This document shows, one piece after another, positions 53,501 to 60,846 of a DNA stretch of 64,000 nt (positions are counted from its first letter, which is position 1; each line of letters starts with the position of its first letter). The stretch spans positions 1 to 64,000 of the forward strand of contig CANIWM010000005.1 in NCBI GenBank assembly GCA_947471505.1, given 5' to 3'. Position numbers and translations under genes: made by a program. Under the pieces are notes generated by a model. It searched no databases and had not been told where the DNA came from. It saw only the letters and a program-made list of their open reading frames with translations. The DNA is from Chthoniobacteraceae bacterium (GTDB lineage Bacteria > Verrucomicrobiota > Verrucomicrobiia > Chthoniobacterales > Chthoniobacteraceae).

Positions 53501-56068
53501 GCCGTTTGCGGAGATCTGAAAATTGAATCCCGTCGTCGTGGTTTGGTTCACTGCGGCGAGGTAAAACTCGACGTACGCGGCGGTGCCGACTGCATTGATA
53601 TTCGTCGAGTTCGCGACCGAGCCGTCCCCGATGCCCGCGTATGGCGGCCCGCCTACAACCTCAAGGCCGAACTGATTCCCTGATCCCACTGCAGTGTGAT
53701 TCGCAGCAGCCGTCTGGCTGAACGGATTCGGCGGCGGCGGCCCACCCGCGCCGACCGGAGCCGTGACGGTCCAAGCGTTGTTCGCGTTTGTGCCGGTCCA
53801 CGGAGCGGAGGCAACGGAGGCCATCGTTTCGTTAAAAACGGTGGTCGTTCCGCCCGCGCCGGTGTTGTGAGTTAATTGCACGCTGGTAATCGTCCGGCCC
53901 GAACTCGCTGCGACGTTCGCTTTGATGACGACCGCATCCGCGCTCGTCGGCGACGCAGGCGTGGCGATGATGTTCGTGATGGTCGGGGCTGTCGGCACGA
54001 CCGTCAAAGTGAACGCCGAAGTCGCCGTCGCCGCGCCATCGCTGACCGTGAGCGTGATTGCGGCGCTGCCCGTCTGGCCGGCCGCCGGAGTGATCGTCAC
54101 CGTGCGGCTCGCACCGCTGCTCCCAAAGACGATGTTCGCATTCGGCACGAGTGCCGTGTTTGCCGAAGAGCCGGAGAGCGTCAACGACGCAGCGCCCGTG
54201 TCCACATCGCCCACGGTGAACGCGATCGCGGAGGTCGCTGTGTTTTGGTTCGTGCTCTGCGCAGCAATCGCCGAAATCGTCGGCGCGGCATTCGTTCCCG
54301 TGACGGTGAGTGTGAAGGTCGTATTCGTCGTATCCTGCCCGTCGCTCACGCCGACTGTGATTGTCGCCGATCCCGTCTGACTCTGCGCTGGAGTAACGGT
54401 CACCGTGCGATTCGCGCTGCTGCCGCCGAAAGTGATGTTCGCATTCGGAACGAGCGTCGTATTTGAAGATGAGCCTACCATCGTGAGGCTCGCGACTGCC
54501 GTTTCCACATCGCCCACCGTCACCGCCAGAGCGCTCGTCGCTGTGTTCATTGCCACGGATTGCGCGGAGATTCCCGTGATGGCCGGCGGCGTGTTTGGTG
54601 TGAGCGAATAGCTCGCGATGGTGCTCTGCGCGACCGTCGCCGCCGTCTGGCCTGCCGTGTCATACGTCGCCAGCGCGGTCCGGTTCACACGGCCATACTC
54701 CGTGCCGGAAGAACCGAGCGTGGCGTAGGTCGAAGACTTGGAAACACCGGTCGCGACCAGGCCCGTCGCCCTATTTGTAAACGGCGTAAAGCTGGCCGAC
54801 GACGACGCGTCCACCGAGTAAGTCCCCCCCTCCACCGCACTCCATGTGAGAGTCACATTCGGTGCCGCAACGCTCGGCGTGCCGATGGTCAGAGGCGTAT
54901 TGGGCCCCGCGCTCACGTAGGTCGTTTCGGTGCCCGCGAGCGTCGCGGCCGCGCCGGTCGGGTTGCCGTAGTAGGCGCGGCCGATGTTGTAGGGAAAGGT
55001 GGGCGCGCCGCTCGCGTCTATGGCCACAAAGTAGGCGTAGGTGCCGCCGGGAAACTCGGGCGTCACGCAAAAGCGCCCGTTGTATTCGTCGAGGTCGTAG
55101 GTGCCCGCCGCACCCATGCTCTGCCCCGCGATGTCGCCGCGGAACGCCTTGTCCTCCATGTAGCGCCCGAAGGGATAGGTCGTGAAATTAGTCGGCCCCA
55201 CGACGGTCTGCGCGCCGTAGAGACGCAGCGCCCACGCGGGCAGCGTGCGCCCGGTCACACGCACGTCGTCCACATTGGCCGTGGTGCCGTCCCGCAGCAC
55301 ATAGCCGGTGCGCATGCGGGTCAGCGCGCTGGTTGCGTCCATTGCCGACGAGTAGCCGTACGGCCCATAGACTGGGTATCCATCGCGCACCCAGCCGAGG
55401 ATGGGCGAGTGCTTCGTCACCGGTGTCGTGCTTTCGGTGTAAGCCTTGGTCGATATGTTGAAATCCACATGATCGCCGAGCAGGTAGCGCAGCGCGATCG
55501 GGTTGGCGTGATAATGGTGATTGCCGGTGTTTTCCTGATGCGCCTTGCCTTCGTCGAAAGTGGCCCCCTCGTTCACATAGGCATCGCGATTCCAATAGCC
55601 GTTCCCGTTGCTTTCCGCCGCGCCCGTCCAGACGAAGCCGTCGCGCGAATCGAACATCGCCACGCCGTCTACGAAATAACCGATCGCCCCGAGCCCCGTC
55701 TGCGTCTTCGTCGTCGGCACCGTGCCCGGCGAGCGCGGGAAGCGGTAGGTCACGTTCTGGTTCTTCGGCAGATTGGGAAACGCGCCGTTCAACCACGGCC
55801 CCATCACATGCCCGGCCAGCCCGCTCGTTTTGATGTAGACCCAGTCCGTCGAATACGCGACCGACTGCACGCCGCAGTAGGCCGGGAGGGACTGCACCTG
55901 CGTGCCGTTGGTCCATGTTGTCGCGGAGACGCCGGCGAGCTTATTGGCGTCGCTCGTGTAGATGCGCGCGTATTTCGAGGAATTGTCAGTAAACCAGGAC
56001 GAGAGCAGCGGGTCTGCATGTGCAACCCCGAGACTGGCGAGAAGGGCGAAGAAGGTAATGGATTTCAT
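50588..56068 (-). CDS. Giant secreted YHYH-domain / multicopper oxidase fusion
   Basis: An 1826-residue protein; the ATG at 56068 gives the signal peptide MKSITFFALLASLGVAHA. Residues about 20-430 form a YHYH-type domain (GNHHYHANPIALRYLLGDH at 182-200, HSPILGWVRDGYPVYG). Next come cadherin/BIg-like repeats (at least two near-copies containing TVSDG), a carbohydrate/Ig-like middle and a fibronectin-like segment. The C-terminal multicopper oxidase (about 1290-1760) has all four copper motifs: HWHGFH (from 1353), YHPHLHEH (1392-1399), HSFHIH (1663-1668) and HCHFSNHEDEGLM (near 1723-1735; type 1 Cu with axial Met). The end is the shared C-terminal module (GFYRVTI). Likely an extracellular oxidase of phenols or metals. 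Confidence 0.88.
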   Translation of the reverse strand: MKSITFFALLASLGVAHADPLLSSWFTDNSSKYARIYTSDANKLAGVSATTWTNGTQVQSLPAYCGVQSVAYSTDWVYIKTSGLAGHVMGPWLNGAFPNLPKNQNVTYRFPRSPGTVPTTKTQTGLGAIGYFVDGVAMFDSRDGFVWTGAAESNGNGYWNRDAYVNEGATFDEGKAHQENTGNHHYHANPIALRYLLGDHVDFNISTKAYTESTTPVTKHSPILGWVRDGYPVYGPYGYSSAMDATSALTRMRTGYVLRDGTTANVDDVRVTGRTLPAWALRLYGAQTVVGPTNFTTYPFGRYMEDKAFRGDIAGQSMGAAGTYDLDEYNGRFCVTPEFPGGTYAYFVAIDASGAPTFPYNIGRAYYGNPTGAAATLAGTETTYVSAGPNTPLTIGTPSVAAPNVTLTWSAVEGGTYSVDASSSASFTPFTNRATGLVATGVSKSSTYATLGSSGTEYGRVNRTALATYDTAGQTAATVAQSTIASYSLTPNTPPAITGISAQSVAMNTATSALAVTVGDVETAVASLTMVGSSSNTTLVPNANITFGGSSANRTVTVTPAQSQTGSATITVGVSDGQDTTNTTFTLTVTGTNAAPTISAIAAQSTNQNTATSAIAFTVGDVDTGAASLTLSGSSANTALVPNANIVFGSSGASRTVTITPAAGQTGSAAITLTVSDGAATATSAFTLTVVPTAPTITNIIATPASPTSADAVVIKANVAASSGRTITSVQLTHNTGAGGTTTVFNETMASVASAPWTGTNANNAWTVTAPVGAGGPPPPNPFSQTAAANHTAVGSGNQFGLEVVGGPPYAGIGDGSVANSTNINAVGTAAYVEFYLAAVNQTTTTGFNFQISANGGTTWTTRITENNITHATHFLFHYDLTAGERVNTLRMRFQFAGGGMGGTGTFRVDDIKVVTTSASAPVTVNMLDNGLNGDGAAGDGVYGYSAIPAQAVGTTVNYTIAATDSASVTTTSANNSYTVVAAAPVLAVTPATGLTSIGTIGGPFTPASVAYTISNTGNASMNWTAAKTAAWVTLSSASGTLAAGANTTVTASINTTANSLAVGSYSDTITFTNSTNGTGNTTRAVSLAVGSNTAPSAPVLAALPLFSQGASKTITWPAVSGATSYTIQIATNAAFTTSVVSQTVTSPSATFTNLASGVTYYYRVVATNAIGSSAASNVVSSTQDSVAPVVAITSPASALSTATATFTVSGTSSDALSGVSNVTVNGVTATTANGFANWSITIPLGYGTNGITAVAYDAAGNVTTTAPVNVTLTATQTYNPLIVPEVMTGTTFNLNLHNSAKRFGNTAFQNTADTTTVCYNNMLMWGPTLIMNKGDWVQLNVANNLTESTTTHWHGFHIPAIMDGGPHQVIPAGTTWRPQFKVDNNAGTYWYHPHLHEHTQDQLIKGGGGMIIIRDPQEAALGLPRTYGVDDFPLALTSRRWAANQFVSGLAGVTASAYGDYMLVNGTLSPQVTLPKQYVRLRILNAEIERSYNLGFSDGRTFYQIATDGGLVNAPVALTRLVLAVGERAEILVDLTGATVGSSLDLQAFNTGQANDFPGGEAATAGQFGSLLNNTTFNILHINVGAATANAVTTRPATLTTNTFYGLADVTNTRTVTITNGFPGGAPFNFDNLSYSSSVINQNLNLNAVERWNITNTSGFSHSFHIHDIQFHLISRTGGNNTGIKTYEEGWKDVLFIGQNQTVSFIAKFDGFASETNPFMYHCHFSNHEDEGLMGQFVVKNNATEALAISSFTRTGDNSLIQLDFRATPGTTYTLQYLSDLTTGTWTDIGSVTSDGSTATFTELDAARLAQPRGFYRVTIPVITQ

Positions 56069-56257
56069 AAAGGTGTAGTTCAGGTGACTTTGTTCGAGGG
56101 GACAGAACACCATCCTCATTAAGATATTATGTGGAGCCAAAGTGTTTATTGTAAAGAGTCTGCAAAGTCGCGCGGACATGGATTGCCGACTCCCTCTCCG
56201 CCCGGCGGAAGATGCAGCGTGGGAGCTGCTGAACTCGAAGGAGTTTATCTTCCAGCG

Positions 56258-57133
56258 CTACGCGAGGGTCGCGAGGTATTTGCGCAGCTCTCCCGCCACG
56301 GCTGGGTCGCGGAGGGAGAACTCGATATTCGTTTTCACAAAGCCGAGCTTGTCGCCGATGTCGAAGCGGCGGCCTCCGTAGCGCCAGCCGTACACGCTTT
56401 CGCGGGTGATGAGTCGGGCGAGTGCGTCGGTGAGTTGAAGCTCTCCATTTTTGCCCGGAAGGGTGTGGTCGAGGCAGTCGAAGATGGCGGGGGAAAGGAC
56501 GTAGCGGCTGGTGATGGCGAGGCGGCTGGGAGCTTCTTCGGGCTTGGGTTTTTCGACGAGGACGTTCGCTTTCACGAGGCCGGGTGAGACTTCCGTGCCG
56601 CCGACAATCCCATAGCGGCTGACGCGCTCGGGGGCGACTTCCTCCACCGCGATGGCGCTGCCGCCGTGCCGCTCCCACACGTCGCAAAGCTGCCGCGTGA
56701 CAGGCGCTGCGCCGGGCGCGGGCTCCACGATGGTGTCGCCCATGAGCAAGGCAAACGGCTCGTCGCCGACATGGTGCCGCGCGTAAAGGACGGCGTCGCC
56801 CAGACCGCGCATCTCGTGCTGCCAGACGAAGTGGATGCGGGCCAAATGGGAGACGGCTTGGCAGGCGGCGAGGGCTTCCGTTTTGCCCTTCGCGGCGAGT
56901 TCGTCTTCGAGTTCGCGGTTGGGGAAAAAGTGTTCTTCGATGGAGCGCTTCGCTCGCCCGATCACGATGAGGATGTCGGTGATGCCGCTCGCGACGGCTT
57001 CTTCCACGACGTATTGGATGACGGGCTTATCCACGATGGGCAGCATCTCTTTTGGCACGGCCTTGCTGATGGGCAAGAAGCGGGTGCCGTAGCCAGCGGC
57101 AGGGATGACGGCTTTGCGGACAGGTAGATTCAT
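56258..57133 (-). CDS. galU: UTP-glucose-1-phosphate uridylyltransferase
   Basis: A 291-residue GalU making UDP-glucose for glycans. The ATG at 57133 (MNLPVRKAVIPAAGYGTRF) is preferred to the one at 57151. Family blocks: AAGYGTRFLPISKAVPKEMLP, DKPVIQYVVEEAVASG, MRGLGDAVLYARHHVGDEPF, VLVEKPKPEEAPS and LPGKNGELQLTDAL. Length is normal. It lies 51 bp downstream of dnaB on the same strand. Confidence 0.96.
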   Translation of the reverse strand: MNLPVRKAVIPAAGYGTRFLPISKAVPKEMLPIVDKPVIQYVVEEAVASGITDILIVIGRAKRSIEEHFFPNRELEDELAAKGKTEALAACQAVSHLARIHFVWQHEMRGLGDAVLYARHHVGDEPFALLMGDTIVEPAPGAAPVTRQLCDVWERHGGSAIAVEEVAPERVSRYGIVGGTEVSPGLVKANVLVEKPKPEEAPSRLAITSRYVLSPAIFDCLDHTLPGKNGELQLTDALARLITRESVYGWRYGGRRFDIGDKLGFVKTNIEFSLRDPAVAGELRKYLATLA

Positions 57134-57184
57134 CCAAGCCGTGTACCGCAAAAACGCATCGCGGGTCCACGTATTTGAGGAAAG

Positions 57185-60127
57185 CTATCCTTGCGGCTCC
57201 GGCGCATCCGCCCGATCCTCAAAGCGCGTGAACTCTTTGAGGAAGGTGAGCGGCACGTCGCCGACGGGGCCGTTACGCTGCTTGGCGATGATGAGCGTCG
57301 CTTTGCCTTTCATCTCTTCGCGCTGCGCATCGGTCTCGGCGTAGTATTCCTCGCGGACGAGGAGGCCCACGATGTCGGCGTCTTGCTCGATACTGCCGGA
57401 TTCGCGCAAGTCACTAAGGCGCGGGCGGCCTTTGCTGTCGCCCGTGCGGGACTCGGGACCACGGTTGAGCTGCGCGAGGACGAGGATGGGAATGTTCAGC
57501 TCTTTGGCCAGCGCCTTGATGCCGTTGCTGATTTCGGAAATCTCGATCTGCCGGTTCTCTTGCCCGCGCTTGCTGGGGCTGCGGAGGAGCTGCAAGTAGT
57601 CAATGAAGATGGCTTGGATGTCGCTCTGCGCTTTCATCCGGCGAGCCTTGGCGCGCAGTTCGCCGATGGTGAGGCCGCTGGTGTCATCAATGAGGATTTT
57701 CGCGGCGGCGAGTCGCTTGGCAGCGGCAGCGAGGTTGGGGAAATCGCGCTCGCTCATAAAGCCGTTGCGGATGTTGCCCATGTTCACCTTGGCGATGGAG
57801 CAAAGGAGACGCTGCACGAGCTGTTGCGCACTCATTTCCAGCGAGAAAACGGCGACGGCGTGCCCGAGATTCAGCGCCATGTGCTCGGCGATGTTCATGG
57901 CGAACGCGGTGTTGTGAACGCAGATGTCGTTGGCGACGAAGTTGTGCGTCTCGGGGATCGTCAGGTCATACACTTGCTGGCGACCGAGCGGCTCGATGGA
58001 GACGATTTCATCCCAATAAACTTCGCTCTCTGCGAGGGCCGCGAGCTTCTCGCTCTGAAGTGCTCGGGCAAAGGCGGAAAGCCGATCGCGAGTCGGGCGG
58101 CGGCGTCCGGCGTGGATATTGGTAAAGCCACGGATGCCAGCGCGGCGGGCCAGCGCGGCCCAAGGTTCGTTGCCTTTCGCGAGGCGAATTTCTTCCCAGA
58201 TTTCGATGGGGATGAGGTCGGAATTGGTCTGGTAATTCTTCGAGCGCACGGCGGCTGCGACTGCTTCGACGGCTCCTTCTTTTCCGAAGATGCCGACTTC
58301 CTCCGCCAGCTTGCGCAGGGAGTGCCCGTCGGTGATGTCGAGCTGCCACGCGGGCCTGCGCTCATCGCGGTAGCGGATGCTGCGGGCGCGAAGTTTCGCG
58401 ATGATTCCGAACCTGAGCAAAAGATGCTGCACTTGCCGGGCGAGCCGCTCGCTCGTGGTTGCGTAGCCTGCCTGCGCTTGGCCCGTGCGGAGCACACACG
58501 CCCATCCGTCGGTGGCGAAAAGGCGATTGAGGAAAATCACGAGTTGCTCGCGCGGGAGACGAAATACGAAGCTGGGCACGAACTTCTCCGCCGACTTGCG
58601 GCCCCAGAGCCCGAGCGAATCCAGCCAGCGCGTGAGGCGTTTTTTGTCGTTCTTCCTTCCGGAAACGGTGCTGTCGAAAAGCAGTGACGGCGAAACATCC
58701 AGCGCGCTGGCGAGGCGGGCGAGCGGCGCATCGGCGGGCACGCATTTGCCAGCGGCCCATTGTGTGAGCGACGACGGCAGGACGCCCGCACTGTGGGCGA
58801 TGACTCTGCGAGCGCGTCCGTCGTTTGCCAGCGCCACCGTCAGCCGCTTGCCAAACTCCGCGCGCTCCGTCGCGAGGTCGCTGCGGCACGAGGAGACGGA
58901 GAGCGTGGGCGCGCGGAGGCTGTCCCTGCTGGCCCTAACCGAGAGCCCGCCAAACTGCACGACGGCATCCGTGAACTCTTCCAGCACGCGCGGATTCGTA
59001 TTCGTGAACTCAGGCGTCGTGTCCGAGAGCCCGCCGTCGCCAAGCAAGTAGGCGAGCAGTTTCACCTCGCACTCGCGCGCTGCGGTGTCGCCAAAAACGG
59101 GGAGTTCTCGCGGGACGGCGATGGCTTCGCCCGGCTGGAGCTCGCCGAGCGGCTTCCACCCGCGCACGGTGAGAAAAGGATGCGGCTGGGTGGCGATGAC
59201 GGTGCGCCCTAGCCGCGTCGTCACTCGGAAAGTCGGCTTCTCTCCATCGTCCACAAACGCGGACGGCGCGGCGAAGCGGAACTTCCAGTTGTCGCCCAGC
59301 GTGAGCAGTCGCGCGGCGCGGCGGCGGTAGATTTCGCCGATAGTCGTTACGCTGCCGTCTGCGAGCAGGATTTCCGAGTTTGCTGCAAGGCATTTCCCCA
59401 TCGAAGGCCGTGCGGCGACGACCATCATTTCGGCTCCGTGGAGGCCGTCGCTCATCTGGTCGAATTGCTTGAAGCCTGTCTCCAAGCCCATGATTTTCCC
59501 CCGGTTGCTGTGGAGTATCTCGATGTCGCTGATGGCCTTTCGGACCATGTCTTTCATCGTCACGCCTTTCTCTTTATAGCGGTCTTTCGAGATGGCGAAA
59601 ATCTCCTGCTCTACCTTGTCGAGCAGGCTGGTGACTTCGCCCTGCTCGTCGTAGCTACGGGCGGCATACTCGGTGCAGACGCGGATGATTTGCCGAAGGA
59701 CATATTTCTCCTGAAGGAGGTCGATGTAATAGGCCGCGTTCGCTGCGGTCGGGAGAAAGGTGTAGAGCGAGGTGATGAAGCCCGCGCCGCCGACGGCTTC
59801 GAGCTTGTTCCGGTCGCGCAGGGATTGTGTGATCGCGATGAAGTCGAACGCCCCGCCTTTATCCCAGAGCCCCAGCAGCACTTCATAAATCTCGGCGTGC
59901 GCAGGGATGTGGAAATGCTCGCCTTTGATAACGGCCTCAGCGCACATCACACCGACTTCGCGTGGTGCGAGGAGGAAACTGCTCAGGACTCCCTGCTCCG
60001 CTTCCGGCGCTTGTGGGAGTAACCTGTGAATTTCCGGTAAATAACTTACCTTCGATTTTAGGTCAGGGCCGGATTTTCCATCCGACCTGCTTTGCTTCGG
60101 ATTCGCCTGTGTGGAACCCTCAGCCAT
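57185..60127 (-). CDS. dnaB: Replicative DNA helicase DnaB with intein in the P-loop
   Basis: The frame encodes 980 residues: DnaB residues 1-245, a 494-residue intein (246-739) and DnaB residues 740-980. After splicing a 486-residue helicase of normal length would result. The N-terminal domain (about 30-190) and helicase blocks are standard: AARPSMGK joined to TAFAMN forms the Walker A motif, followed by VFSLEMSAQQL, IFIDYLQLLR (Walker B), VLAQLNRGPE and GSIEQDADIVGLL. Splicing is essential because the P-loop is split between K245 and T740. The gene starts 6 bp after rplI, as in many bacteria. Confidence 0.97.
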   Translation of the reverse strand: MAEGSTQANPKQSRSDGKSGPDLKSKVSYLPEIHRLLPQAPEAEQGVLSSFLLAPREVGVMCAEAVIKGEHFHIPAHAEIYEVLLGLWDKGGAFDFIAITQSLRDRNKLEAVGGAGFITSLYTFLPTAANAAYYIDLLQEKYVLRQIIRVCTEYAARSYDEQGEVTSLLDKVEQEIFAISKDRYKEKGVTMKDMVRKAISDIEILHSNRGKIMGLETGFKQFDQMSDGLHGAEMMVVAARPSMGKCLAANSEILLADGSVTTIGEIYRRRAARLLTLGDNWKFRFAAPSAFVDDGEKPTFRVTTRLGRTVIATQPHPFLTVRGWKPLGELQPGEAIAVPRELPVFGDTAARECEVKLLAYLLGDGGLSDTTPEFTNTNPRVLEEFTDAVVQFGGLSVRASRDSLRAPTLSVSSCRSDLATERAEFGKRLTVALANDGRARRVIAHSAGVLPSSLTQWAAGKCVPADAPLARLASALDVSPSLLFDSTVSGRKNDKKRLTRWLDSLGLWGRKSAEKFVPSFVFRLPREQLVIFLNRLFATDGWACVLRTGQAQAGYATTSERLARQVQHLLLRFGIIAKLRARSIRYRDERRPAWQLDITDGHSLRKLAEEVGIFGKEGAVEAVAAAVRSKNYQTNSDLIPIEIWEEIRLAKGNEPWAALARRAGIRGFTNIHAGRRRPTRDRLSAFARALQSEKLAALAESEVYWDEIVSIEPLGRQQVYDLTIPETHNFVANDICVHNTAFAMNIAEHMALNLGHAVAVFSLEMSAQQLVQRLLCSIAKVNMGNIRNGFMSERDFPNLAAAAKRLAAAKILIDDTSGLTIGELRAKARRMKAQSDIQAIFIDYLQLLRSPSKRGQENRQIEISEISNGIKALAKELNIPILVLAQLNRGPESRTGDSKGRPRLSDLRESGSIEQDADIVGLLVREEYYAETDAQREEMKGKATLIIAKQRNGPVGDVPLTFLKEFTRFEDRADAPEPQG
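57911..59392 (-). other. DnaB intein with LAGLIDADG endonuclease and an embedded HTH
   Basis: Residues 246-739 of the dnaB product. Block A begins with C246 (CLAANSEILLADG), block B has TQPHPFLT, and the C-terminal blocks are VYDLTIPETHNFVANDICVHN with terminal His-Asn and +1 Thr; all residues for splicing are present. The homing endonuclease has two LAGLIDADG motifs, LLAYLLGDGGLSD (357-369) and FLNRLFATDGWA (532-543). Between them, about residues 425-486, is an XRE/Cro-like helix-turn-helix (FGKRLTVALANDGRARRVIA through DVSPSLLFD). A second HTH-like patch (ALARRAGIRGFTNIHAGRRR) lies near 658-677. The endonuclease probably spreads the intein into inteinless dnaB alleles. Confidence 0.93.
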
Positions 60128-60133
60128 CGGGCG

Positions 60134-60700
60134 TTATTCCTTGGCCGGAGCTTTGTGCTTGGCCTTGGCCTTCGCCTTGTAGCCACCGGCTTCCTTGCGC
60201 TCTTCGTCAGCCTGATCGGCTGCGGCAGCGGCTTCCGCTGCGCCCTTGGCGGAGACGGTGATTTCGATGGTCGCGGTGATGTCGTGGTGGAGCTTGATGA
60301 CGACTTCGTGCTTGCCGCTCTCTTTGATTGGGCGGTCAATGTGAATCTTGTGGCGGTCAATCTCGATGCCTCCGAGCGCTGCTTTGAGCTTCTCGGCGAT
60401 GTCGGCGGCGGTGATGGAGCCGAACGATTTGCCGGTCTCGCCGGTTTCGAGTTCCATCTCGATCTTCACTTTGTTGATCTTGCGAGCGAGTTCCTGTGAG
60501 TCGTTCAGCTCCTTGGCTTCACGCTCGGCGCGCTTGGCTTTGAGGATGTTGATGCGGCGTAGGGTCGCGGGTGTGACTTCGAGCGCTTTGCCACTAGGGA
60601 GCAGGAAATTGCGGGCGAAACCGGTTTTGACTTTCACGATGTCGGCTTCGACGCCGAGATTGTGAATTTGTTCGGTAAGGATGACTTCGGTAGTAGGCAT
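60134..60700 (-). CDS. rplI: 50S ribosomal protein L9, with extended Lys/Ala-rich C-terminus
   Basis: A 188-residue L9. The ATG at 60700 (MPTTEVILTEQIHNLG) is the family start. The N-terminal RNA-binding domain has TGFARNFLLPSGKALEVT, followed by the long connecting helix and the C-terminal domain (FGSITAADIAEKL, HKIHIDRPIKESG, IEITVSAKG). About 35 residues beyond the usual end are low-complexity Ala/Lys ([16 protein letters not shown] and YKAKAKAKHKAPAKE), an extra tail. It is followed by dnaB after 6 bp. Confidence 0.96.
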   Translation of the reverse strand: MPTTEVILTEQIHNLGVEADIVKVKTGFARNFLLPSGKALEVTPATLRRINILKAKRAEREAKELNDSQELARKINKVKIEMELETGETGKSFGSITAADIAEKLKAALGGIEIDRHKIHIDRPIKESGKHEVVIKLHHDITATIEITVSAKGAAEAAAAADQADEERKEAGGYKAKAKAKHKAPAKE

Positions 60701-60846
60701 AACTGGAAAATTTTTAAGATGATTCGGACGAAAAAGGGCGCGATGGATACCGGCGGCCTTTTGCTTTGTCAAAAGCCTTTTCCGGTATTTTTCAAAAAGG
60801 CTGTCTCGTTTGACTCCGCATCCCGAACCACGGCACAGTCGCCGGA

